Source: Acidimicrobiia bacterium
Lineage (GTDB): Bacteria; Actinomycetota; Acidimicrobiia; Spongiisociales; ZC4RG35
Reading direction: 5' to 3'
NCBI GenBank assembly: GCA_029865445.1
Contig: JAOUGY010000221.1
Coordinates: forward strand, 1-6,373
DNA: 6,373 nucleotides
The first letter of the stretch is position 1, and every line of letters starts with the position of its first letter. Under the pieces are notes generated by a model, which did no database searches, had not been told where the DNA came from, and saw nothing but the letters and a program-made list of their open reading frames with translations. Shown one piece after another: positions 1 to 5,957 of the stretch. The position numbers and the translations under genes are program-made.

Positions 1-267
1 CCGAAACACGGAAAAACTTCGACCGTCCGCCACGACGACCGCGGCGTGTTCTCAGGCCTCGAAAACCCGTTCACGGCCACCCGTTACCACTCACTCGCCG
101 CCGTCCACCTGCCTCCAGAACTCGAGGCGTGCGCCTGGAGCATCGAGGACGACGTCATCCAGGGCCTGAGACACCGGGAACTGAACCTCACCGGGGTCCA
201 GTTTCACCCCGAGTCGATCATGACCACCGAAGGCAAGGCCCTGCTCGAGAACTTCCTGCGCCAGTGA
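1..267 (+). CDS. pabA: Glutamine amidotransferase subunit of aminodeoxychorismate/anthranilate synthase (PabA/TrpG), 3' part
   Basis: This is the C-terminal 88 residues of a class I glutamine amidotransferase. Frame 1 is open from the first base, so the gene begins outside the window; the GTG at 46 is internal. The family hydrolyses glutamine and passes ammonia to a chorismate-using partner (PabB for folate, TrpE for tryptophan). Visible marks are the HGKTS segment at visible residues 3-7, the TATRYHSL segment near residues 25-32, and the VQFHPES motif, whose His69 and Glu71 (visible numbering) complete the Cys-His-Glu triad. The nucleophile Cys lies upstream, out of view. The C-terminus (ENFLRQ) is normal for the family. 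PabA and TrpG cannot be separated from this fragment, and one protein often serves both pathways. It converges on the kinase operon, as trpG (Rv0013) converges on pknB in M. tuberculosis. Confidence 0.93.
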   Translation, partial: PKHGKTSTVRHDDRGVFSGLENPFTATRYHSLAAVHLPPELEACAWSIEDDVIQGLRHRELNLTGVQFHPESIMTTEGKALLENFLRQ

Positions 268-276
268 GCTCATCGG

Positions 277-294
277 CGACTCGCAAAGGAGTCG
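277..294. terminator. Small hairpin between the convergent pabA and mutY ends
   Basis: In the 42-base gap between the two convergent stop codons, CGACTC at 277-282 pairs with GAGTCG at 289-294 around the 6-base loop GCAAAG. The position suits a two-way transcription end. There is no T tract on either side and the stem is only 6 bp, so a true intrinsic terminator is not established. Nothing else is visible in this gap. Confidence 0.3.
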
Positions 295-309
295 GCATGC
301 TGGGAGCCA

Positions 310-1134
310 TCACGACGCCAATCCGATCCGGTCGCCGACCTCGATCACGATGCTCTCACCCATGAGGGCTGCCAGGGCCTGGTCGAACCGATCGGCGTCT
401 CCGTCGACCAACTCGGCCAGCACGGCAACCTCCAGGGGACCGTGACCGGCGAGGGTCTTGAGAATCCGTGCTCGCGCCTGGCGGACGGATCCCTCGTATC
501 GAGACTGACGAGGAGGCGCCACATACACGCCGGGGTCCGAGCACCACTCCGAAACCGGACAGGCCGGGCAGTCCGGAGACCGGGGGGTGCACACCGTGGC
601 TCCCAGGTCCATGATTGCCTGATTCCAGGTGGCGGGCCGGCCTCGGTCCAGCAGCTCGGCGGCGATCTCGTCGAGACGGCGGGCCTGCAGCGGTTCCCCC
701 GTCCACCGCGAGAGGACCCTCCGCAGGTTCGTGTCCACCGCCGGGACGGCTTCACCGAAGGCGAAGCAAGCAACTGCGGCCGCCGTGTACGGGCCCACAC
801 CCGGTAAGTCTCGGAGGCCCGCCGAGGTGCGTGGCCAGCCCGTCGACACCACCACCAGCGCCGCTTCCCTCAAGCGGATCGCCCGCCGCTGATATCCGAG
901 CCCGCCCCACATCGACAGAAGCTCGCCCAGGTCGGCGGCGGCGAGGTCTTCGGGCTGGGGAAACCGCTTCAGAAAGGCTTCGAAAGCGGGCACGACGCGC
1001 GAGATCTGGGTCTGCTGGGCCATCACCTCGGATACCAGCACCACCCACGGGTCCGGTGTCGGGGTTCTCCACGGCAGTCGCCGGCCGTGGGAGGAGTACC
1101 AGGCCGCGAGCGCCCGGTTCCGATCAGCCGCCAA
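310..1134 (-). CDS. mutY: A/G-specific adenine DNA glycosylase MutY (short actinobacterial form)
   Basis: MutY removes adenine mispaired with 8-oxoguanine in base-excision repair. The 274-residue protein has the HhH-GPD fold: LPWR at 20-23; SEVMAQQTQ with catalytic Glu36 (E. coli Glu37); GLGY with Tyr81 (the E. coli Tyr82 intercalator); the helix-hairpin-helix LPGVGPYT at 110-117; and catalytic Asp134 in AVDTN. The [4Fe-4S] ligands Cys182, Cys189, Cys192 and Cys198 keep exact C-X6-C-X2-C-X5-C spacing. The last 75 or so residues are a short, perhaps winged-helix-like domain instead of the MutT/NUDIX-like domain of the 350-residue E. coli enzyme; other actinobacterial MutYs look similar. The start is TTG at 1134, the only usable start upstream of LPWR; no ATG, GTG or TTG occurs in frame over the next 80 or so bases upstream. 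It overlaps the pknB end by 11 bases and has no clear Shine-Dalgarno sequence, so translation probably depends on pknB. Confidence 0.93.
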   Translation of the reverse strand: MAADRNRALAAWYSSHGRRLPWRTPTPDPWVVLVSEVMAQQTQISRVVPAFEAFLKRFPQPEDLAAADLGELLSMWGGLGYQRRAIRLREAALVVVSTGWPRTSAGLRDLPGVGPYTAAAVACFAFGEAVPAVDTNLRRVLSRWTGEPLQARRLDEIAAELLDRGRPATWNQAIMDLGATVCTPRSPDCPACPVSEWCSDPGVYVAPPRQSRYEGSVRQARARILKTLAGHGPLEVAVLAELVDGDADRFDQALAALMGESIVIEVGDRIGLAS

Positions 1135-3094
1135 CGGTGGTCGGGGGTGGCTCAGGGATGGTTGTCGTGGTTGTGGTCGTCGTAGTCGTGGTGGTGGTAG
1201 TAGTAGGAGGCGCAGCCCCGAGCGTCACCGTCACCACCCCACCGGGCAGCAGATTGGTATCGACCGCCGGGGACTGCTGGACCACCTTGCCGACCAGCTC
1301 GGCATCGATGATCGGTTCACTCGACACTGCCAGAACCAGGCCCAGGCTCTCTACGAGGTTCCTGGCTTCGTCCTCGGTCAGTCCCCGCAGGTTGGGCACG
1401 GCCACGGGTTCGGGTCCGTCGGAGACGATGATCAGCACTACCGAACCGGGTTCGACCTCTTCCCCAGGTCCGGGTTCGCTGCGGATCACGCGCCCGGTCG
1501 TGATCACGTCGTCGTATTCGCTGTCGCGTTCCCAGGTGAGGCCCGCCTCCTCGATCCGGCGCACGGCCTCCGCCTCGGGCAGATTCTCGACGTTGGGGAT
1601 CGCTACTGCGTCCGGTCCCACCGACACGACGAGGTTGATCGGAGAGCCCAACGGGACCTCCGCGCCCGGAGCCGGATCCTGGGAAATCACGAGTTCGGGC
1701 TCGACATCGGGGTCGTTCGCCGTTGTCACCTCGCCGAGCACGAACCCGGCCGCCTCAATGCGGATCTTTGCCTCGGTGAGTGTCAGACCCTCCACCGAGG
1801 GCACGCCCTCGGTGGCCGCTCCCGCCGACACGAACACCGTGACCGTTGCCCCGGCTTCCACGCTCGTTCCCGCCTCCGGATCGGTTCTGATCACGAATCC
1901 GGGTTCGACGTCGGTGCTCGGTTCCTCCTCGGGGATCCCGAACAGTCCGAGATCCCGGAGTTGTTCCAGGGCTTCGGTGCGACTGACGTTTTCGAGGTTG
2001 GGTACCACGACGGGCTCGGTGTCCGACCCCGGGTTGAGCAGGTTCAGCACCAGGAAGACCAGCGCTGCCAGCGTGGCCAGCAGAGCAAACGCACCCACCA
2101 CAAAGGCGAGATTGGACGATGGCGGGGGCTCCTCCAACTGGCGATACCCCTCCGATGGCGGAACCGTCGGAGGCGGAGCTGCGCTCTGCATCATCCGGGT
2201 GGCTGACTCGTCGGGCTGCGAGGGAGTGCTGGCGACGGGCGGCGGCGCCGGCGCCATGGCGTGGGGAGTCTCTCCCTTCAACGCCCTCCACAGGTCGGCG
2301 CGGAGTTCCTCGGCCGTTTGATACCGCAGCGAGGGATCCTTGTGCATCGCCTTCACGACGATGTGATCGAGTTCGGCGGTCACGTCGGGATTCACTGCCG
2401 ACGGCGGGGCGACGTCGGACGACACATGCTGATAGGCCACCGCCACCGGGCTGTCACCACGGAAAGGGGGCTGACCGGTGAGCATCTCGTAGAGGACCAC
2501 ACCCACCGAGTAGACGTCGGATCGCTCGTCGGCCGGGGCGCCTTGGGCCTGTTCGGGGCTGAAATAGGTCGCCGTTCCCATCACCGCGCCCGTGCGGGTG
2601 AGCTCCTGAGAGTCGTCCCAGGCCCGGGCGATACCGAAGTCTGTGACCTTCACCGTCCCGTCCGCCGACAGCAGGATGTTCCCGGGCTTGATGTCGCGAT
2701 GAACGAGCCCGGACCTGTGGGCGACGCTCAGCGCCGCCGCCACCTCGGCCGCTATCTCGACGGCTCGGCGCGGCAACAACGCGCCCTCCGACTTGAGGAC
2801 GTCGCGGAGACTCCTGCCTTCCACCAGCTCCATGACGATGAAGTAGGTCGAATCGAGCTGGCCCCAGTCGTAGATGCCCACGATGTTTGGGTGGGTCAGG
2901 TTGGCGGCCGCCTGGGCTTCGCGGCGGAACCTCTTCACGAACGCCTCGTCCGCAGACAGTTGCGAGTGGAGGATCTTCACGGCGATCTTCCGACCGAGGA
3001 GCGAGTCGCGCCCTTGGTAGACATCGGCCATGCCGCCACGCGCCAGGTGGGACGTCAGCTCATATCGATCGGTGAGGTGGGCGGGGAGTTCCAT
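1124..3094 (-). CDS. pknB: Transmembrane Ser/Thr protein kinase with four PASTA domains (PknB)
   Basis: This 656-residue eukaryotic-like kinase is expected to sense muropeptide or lipid II outside the cell and phosphorylate growth and division proteins inside. Kinase domain, about 11-272: glycine loop LARGGMADV at 17-25, Lys40, helix-C Glu59, HRDIKPGN at 132-139 with catalytic Asp134, DFG at 152-154, and Thr166/Thr168 in TRT, matching the autophosphorylated M. tuberculosis Thr171/Thr173; SPE at 179-181. A Pro-rich juxtamembrane linker (about 275-326) leads to one membrane helix (about 327-353). Four PASTA domains follow (about 360-425, 428-494, 495-561, 562-628), then an extracellular tail of 15 threonines and a Pro-rich end. 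I chose ATG at 3094: GAGGA lies 4 bases upstream, and MELPAHLTDRYEL matches the usual start. ATG at 3130 (12 residues longer, inside pbpA) is the alternative. It lies 14 bases after the pbpA stop and overlaps mutY. No separate pknA is present. Confidence 0.96.
   Translation of the reverse strand: MELPAHLTDRYELTSHLARGGMADVYQGRDSLLGRKIAVKILHSQLSADEAFVKRFRREAQAAANLTHPNIVGIYDWGQLDSTYFIVMELVEGRSLRDVLKSEGALLPRRAVEIAAEVAAALSVAHRSGLVHRDIKPGNILLSADGTVKVTDFGIARAWDDSQELTRTGAVMGTATYFSPEQAQGAPADERSDVYSVGVVLYEMLTGQPPFRGDSPVAVAYQHVSSDVAPPSAVNPDVTAELDHIVVKAMHKDPSLRYQTAEELRADLWRALKGETPHAMAPAPPPVASTPSQPDESATRMMQSAAPPPTVPPSEGYRQLEEPPPSSNLAFVVGAFALLATLAALVFLVLNLLNPGSDTEPVVVPNLENVSRTEALEQLRDLGLFGIPEEEPSTDVEPGFVIRTDPEAGTSVEAGATVTVFVSAGAATEGVPSVEGLTLTEAKIRIEAAGFVLGEVTTANDPDVEPELVISQDPAPGAEVPLGSPINLVVSVGPDAVAIPNVENLPEAEAVRRIEEAGLTWERDSEYDDVITTGRVIRSEPGPGEEVEPGSVVLIIVSDGPEPVAVPNLRGLTEDEARNLVESLGLVLAVSSEPIIDAELVGKVVQQSPAVDTNLLPGGVVTVTLGAAPPTTTTTTTTTTTTTTTIPEPPPTTVGG
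1160..1204 (-). repeat. 15-codon poly-threonine tract in the PknB C-terminal tail
   Basis: Fifteen consecutive Thr codons use all four synonyms: ACC six times, ACG four, ACT three and ACA two. Because the DNA is not a uniform trinucleotide repeat, the tract appears held at the protein level, not freshly made by slippage. It lies outside the membrane, just after the fourth PASTA domain, between PP and IPEPPPTT. Confidence 0.9.
1211..2017 (-). repeat. Array of four PASTA domains within pknB
   Basis: Four tandem protein repeats of about 66 residues each begin with a Val/Ile-Pro-Asn/Ser core (VVVPNL, EGVPSV, VAIPNV, VAVPNL). Each carries a central DP/EP/SP-(G/A) turn and ends on a hydrophobic strand of the VTVFVS or VTVTLG type. 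PASTA domains in this kinase family bind uncross-linked peptidoglycan or lipid II. The repeats have diverged in sequence and are not a recent duplication. Confidence 0.9.
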
Positions 3095-3098
3095 TGAG

Positions 3099-3103
3099 TC
3101 CTC
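3099..3103 (-). promoter_or_regulatory. Shine-Dalgarno sequence of pknB
   Basis: GAGGA on the minus strand ends 4 bases before the ATG at 3094, inside the 14-base gap after the pbpA stop. The alternative ATG at 3130 has no comparable site, so this decides the start. Confidence 0.65.
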
Positions 3104-3108
3104 AGAGT

Positions 3109-4566
3109 CTACGGGCGAATGCTCAGCCATCGGTCGATCACCGTCGCGGCGATGGGTGCGGCGACGCCGCCACCGGTTGCGCTGCCCCCGGCGTCTCCAC
3201 CGTCCTCGACCATCACGGCGATGGCGATCCGGGGATTCTCGACGGGTGCGAAGCCGATGAACCAAACGTCGGGCGCGCCTTCGACGCCTTCTGCGGTTCC
3301 CGTCTTGCCTGCTACCCGTACGCCGGGCACTGCCGCCCTCCGTCCCGTCCCCTCGGTGACCACACGCTCCATGAGTTCGCTCATGGTGTCCGCCACAGGT
3401 TGGGATATCGGGTTGCCCAGCGATCGGGGTTCGAAGGATTCCACGGTCTCTCCATCGGCATCGAAAATCTGCGACACAACTCGCGGAGTCATCGTTTCGC
3501 CGCCGTTGGCGATCGTTGCAGCCACCATGGCCATCTGGAGGGGGGTCGCGCGCACGTCGCGCTCTCCGATTCCGCTCTGACCCAACGCCGCGGGGTCCTG
3601 TTCGAGTTCCTCGGTCGGGAACAGCGACGCCGTGGTCGACCAGGGGAGCTCGATGGATTCGCCGAATCCGAACCGTTCTGCGATCCGACCGATCTGGGGT
3701 GCTCCGATCTCGATGGCGAGGGCGGCGAACACGGTGTTACACGATCGGACGAAGGCGGTCTGAACCGTGACTTCACGGCCGTTGCCGCAGGGGTTGCCGT
3801 CGGCATTGGCGATGGACGCCTCCGAACCCGGCAGCTGGAATGCCGCGGTGTCGGCAAAGGTGGTCTCCGGGGTGTAGGTCCCGGTTTCGAATGCGGCCGC
3901 GGTGACGATCGTCTTGAACGTCGAACCGGGCCGCACCAGCTCGTTGCCGGCCCGATCCCGCGTTGGTTCGTCGGGGTCGGCCAGGAGCTCTTCCCTCACG
4001 GCCACGGCGTCGTCTCCGGTGAGGGTCTGGGGGTCGAACGACGGGGACGTGACGTACGCCAGGAGATCTCCGGTGGCGGGGTCGATCGCCACCACGGCAC
4101 CGCGAGCCCCGCCGAGGGCGTCGTAGGCAGCCTGTTGAAGTTCCGGGAGAATGGTGACCTGGAGACTGCGAGGTCGCAGGTCGCGTCCGAAGAGGGCGGC
4201 CAGGAGGTCCGAGGGTGTCAGGTCACGGCGCGATCTGAGCTCCTCAGCGAACCCGCGTTCGAGACCGGCGCTGCCGGCGAGCCGGCTGGTGTATCCGACG
4301 ATGGGGGCGAATGCCGGGCCGGCCGGATACACCCGCAGGAACGATTGGGCGTCTTCGGGGTCGGGTTCGGATCGTGCGAGGACCGTACCGTCGACGGCGA
4401 CGATGATGCCTCGCTCCTTGCCGCTCTCGCTGATCGACGTGCGGGCGTTCCTCGGGTCGTCCCGATACCGGTCGACTCCGATCACCTGGATCCACGTGAC
4501 AGAACCCAGCAACACGAGAAACCCGAGGAAGAGGGAGGTGGCCAGCCGTCTGGTGGGACCGTTCAT
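3109..4566 (-). CDS. pbpA: Class B penicillin-binding protein, peptidoglycan D,D-transpeptidase (PbpA)
   Basis: This 485-residue membrane-anchored transpeptidase cross-links peptidoglycan and is the usual partner of the SEDS protein encoded just before it. It is close in length to M. tuberculosis PbpA (about 490). A short cytoplasmic start is followed by one membrane anchor (about 8-29), then an N-terminal non-catalytic domain (about 45-140) and the transpeptidase domain (about 153-480). All three penicillin-binding motifs are present: SxxK as STFK with nucleophile Ser215 and Lys218, SxN as Ser275-Cys276-Asn277, and KTGTAE at 421-426. Cys260 and Cys276 are the only cysteines and could form a disulfide beside the active site. 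The ATG start overlaps the rodA stop as ATGA, and GAGGA sits 6 bases upstream, which indicates translational coupling. The downstream neighbour pknB begins 14 bases after the TAG stop. Confidence 0.96.
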   Translation of the reverse strand: MNGPTRRLATSLFLGFLVLLGSVTWIQVIGVDRYRDDPRNARTSISESGKERGIIVAVDGTVLARSEPDPEDAQSFLRVYPAGPAFAPIVGYTSRLAGSAGLERGFAEELRSRRDLTPSDLLAALFGRDLRPRSLQVTILPELQQAAYDALGGARGAVVAIDPATGDLLAYVTSPSFDPQTLTGDDAVAVREELLADPDEPTRDRAGNELVRPGSTFKTIVTAAAFETGTYTPETTFADTAAFQLPGSEASIANADGNPCGNGREVTVQTAFVRSCNTVFAALAIEIGAPQIGRIAERFGFGESIELPWSTTASLFPTEELEQDPAALGQSGIGERDVRATPLQMAMVAATIANGGETMTPRVVSQIFDADGETVESFEPRSLGNPISQPVADTMSELMERVVTEGTGRRAAVPGVRVAGKTGTAEGVEGAPDVWFIGFAPVENPRIAIAVMVEDGGDAGGSATGGGVAAPIAATVIDRWLSIRP

Positions 4567-4577
4567 GCAGCTTCCTC
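4563..4577 (-). promoter_or_regulatory. ATGA stop-start overlap and Shine-Dalgarno of pbpA
   Basis: The rodA stop TGA (4565-4563) shares bases with the pbpA start ATG (4566-4564). GAGGA at 4577-4573 lies 6 bases upstream of that ATG, inside the rodA coding end. This layout favours re-initiation by the same ribosomes and near-equal output of the two partner proteins. Confidence 0.8.
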
Positions 4578-5858
4578 ATGCGAGATCCGGGCGAGCATCG
4601 CCACGAGGACGAAGTTGCCCAGGAGCGAAGACCCCCCGTACGACATGAACGGAAGGGTGATCCCGGTGAGGGGCACGACCCGCACGACCCCGCCGATGAT
4701 GAGAAACACCTGGACGCCCAGCCCGAAGGCCAGACCGGCCGCCAGCAGTTTCCGGAACGGATCGCGAGTGCGGAGCGCGATCCCGAACCCGGTTGCAACG
4801 ATGAGAGCGTACGAGCACAACACGGCCACCGATCCGGCGAAGCCGAACTCCTCCCCGACGGCGGCGAAGATGAAGTCGGTGGAGGCGAATGGGATCAGGT
4901 CGGGCCGGCCCAATCCGGGTCCGGCCCCGGACAGGCTGCCCGTTCCGAGAGCGAAGATCCCCTGGGCGATCTGGTAGCCGGCGTCCTCGTAATCGGAGAA
5001 TGGTCGCAACCAGGCGGTGACTCGACGGTCCACGTGGTCGAACAATCTCCACGATGCAACGGCGCCGACCGTGGCCAGCAACGCACCGCCGGTGAGATAG
5101 CCGCCAGAACCCGTGGCCGCGTAGAGCACCGCTACGAAAACGGCGAACAGGAGCAGCGATGCGCCCAGGTCGCGCTGGACCACCAGGACCCCGAGGCTGG
5201 CGGCCCACACGAGAACGAGCGGCGCCAGTTGCCGCGGCTCGGGAATGGCGAGCGGACCGATCTTCCTGCGAGCGCCCGTGAGTGCCAGGTTCCGATCGGC
5301 GAGATAGGCGGCGAGGAATCCCACGAAGAGGATCTTTGCCACCTCACCCGGCTGGAAGTTGAGTTGGACGAAGCCGAGATCGACGAGGATCCACAGTCTG
5401 GACCCGTTCGCCTCGAGGCCCCGCACCGGCAGGCCGCCGGTGGTGGGCAGCATCGGGAGTAGGAGCAGGCCCACGCCCAGCAGGAACATCACATTGCGGT
5501 ATCTGCGCAGAGCGTTGAGCCCGGTGCGGCTGAGCCACGCCAGGGTGACGATGGCGGCGGCAGCGCCCAGGAGGAGCCACCATCGCTGCAGTGATGCCCG
5601 GTATGGATCCAGCCTGTAGATCTCGATCATCCCGAACGCCGAGACCAACGCCACCGGCGGCAGGAGGGTGGCAGTGGCCTCGGGGGCGAAGGAGCGGATT
5701 GCGACATGGACCGCCCCGAACGCGATCGCCATCGTCATGAAGGTGAGGGCGACCTGGGCGTCGAGCCCGCCGCCACCGACCAGGTTGACCATCGTCACAC
5801 CCAGTGCCGCCAGCAGGGCGGCGCCGAAGAGCAGCGCGGCTTCGGCGGCCCGCGTCAT
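4563..5858 (-). CDS. rodA: SEDS-family peptidoglycan glycosyltransferase (RodA/FtsW)
   Basis: RodA polymerises lipid II into glycan strands in the cytoplasmic membrane and works with a class B PBP, here PbpA. The 431-residue protein has about ten or more hydrophobic segments from residue 6 to 425. Family marks are QPGEVAKI at 169-176, the loop before GYQ (294-296) with Asp289 six residues ahead of Tyr295 as in the catalytic Asp region of E. coli RodA, STDFIFAAVGEEFG at 326-339, and PLTGITLPFMSYGGSS at 396-411. It resembles M. tuberculosis RodA throughout but lacks that protein's longer N- and C-terminal tails. I chose ATG at 5858 because AAGGG lies 8 bases upstream; a GTG at 5867 (three residues longer) has that AAGG directly against it. 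It overlaps pbpA by 4 bases. Gene order supports RodA over FtsW. Confidence 0.95.
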   Translation of the reverse strand: MTRAAEAALLFGAALLAALGVTMVNLVGGGGLDAQVALTFMTMAIAFGAVHVAIRSFAPEATATLLPPVALVSAFGMIEIYRLDPYRASLQRWWLLLGAAAAIVTLAWLSRTGLNALRRYRNVMFLLGVGLLLLPMLPTTGGLPVRGLEANGSRLWILVDLGFVQLNFQPGEVAKILFVGFLAAYLADRNLALTGARRKIGPLAIPEPRQLAPLVLVWAASLGVLVVQRDLGASLLLFAVFVAVLYAATGSGGYLTGGALLATVGAVASWRLFDHVDRRVTAWLRPFSDYEDAGYQIAQGIFALGTGSLSGAGPGLGRPDLIPFASTDFIFAAVGEEFGFAGSVAVLCSYALIVATGFGIALRTRDPFRKLLAAGLAFGLGVQVFLIIGGVVRVVPLTGITLPFMSYGGSSLLGNFVLVAMLARISHEEAA

Positions 5859-5947
5859 GAGCGGCACCCTTGGAGAGGTGCAGCGGCCTCTGCGGCCCCA
5901 AGGCCGCCGTCCGGTCCCGGGGGCAGCCCCGGGAAGTTGACGTTCAC
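5855..5947 (-). CDS. Candidate 30-residue small ORF bridging pstP and rodA
   Basis: In the 99-base stretch between the pstP stop and rodA, a GTG at 5947 opens a 30-codon frame rich in Gly, Pro and Ala (it begins MNVNFPGLPPGPDGG). GAGGA at 5956-5952 sits 4 bases before it, the same spacing as at pknB. Its TGA (5857-5855) overlaps the rodA ATG as ATGA, the arrangement also seen at rodA-pbpA. By my count 22 of 30 codons end in G or C. I recognise no family. It could be a coupling or leader peptide that carries ribosomes from pstP to rodA, or a chance frame in GC-rich DNA. The rodA Shine-Dalgarno lies inside it. Confidence 0.4.
   Translation of the reverse strand: MNVNFPGLPPGPDGGLGAAEAAAPLQGCRS
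5883..5907 (-). other. GC hairpin upstream of rodA
   Basis: GCGGCCT (5883-5889) pairs with AGGCCGC (5901-5907) as a 7-bp stem with an 11-base loop. A second GCGGCC copy at 5892-5897 can pair with the same GGCCGC (5902-5907) around a 4-base loop, so two exclusive folds are possible. It lies 11 bases ahead of the rodA ribosome-binding site. No T tract follows. Confidence 0.4.
5915..5934 (-). other. Perfect 8-bp GC hairpin between pstP and rodA
   Basis: TCCCGGGG (5915-5922) and CCCCGGGA (5927-5934) form a perfect 8-bp stem, all but one pair GC, around a 4-base loop. It begins 23 bases after the pstP stop. On the transcribed strand no U run follows, so it does not look like an intrinsic terminator. 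An RNA stability or processing element, or an attenuating structure, would fit. Confidence 0.5.
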
Positions 5948-5957
5948 GCGGTCCTCG

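Noticed and set aside
91..273. A 60-codon minus-strand frame opposite pabA
   Set aside because: It is antisense to the conserved amidotransferase C-terminus and has no motif.
1160..1204. The poly-Thr region as a simple microsatellite for phase variation
   Set aside because: The codons are mixed among four synonyms with no uniform repeat unit, which makes frequent slippage unlikely.
615..2321. A 568-codon plus-strand open frame, including a long poly-Val run, opposite pknB and mutY
   Set aside because: It is antisense to two genes with full catalytic motif sets. The Val run is just the complement of the poly-Thr codons, and the translation shows no domain. Long antisense frames are common in GC-rich DNA.
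3095..3265. A longer pknB N-terminus starting upstream at 3265
   Set aside because: The added 57 residues lie mostly inside pbpA coding sequence and begin as an Arg-rich shadow translation; the ATG at 3094 has a Shine-Dalgarno and a family-typical start.
3094..4977. A 627-codon plus-strand open frame opposite pbpA and rodA
   Set aside because: It lies across two clear minus-strand genes, has low-complexity Arg/Gly/His-rich translation and no recognisable motif; an antisense shadow.
5915..5934. The GC hairpin as a rho-independent terminator ending pstP transcription
   Set aside because: No U-rich run follows on the transcribed strand, and the tight downstream spacing suggests the operon continues into rodA.
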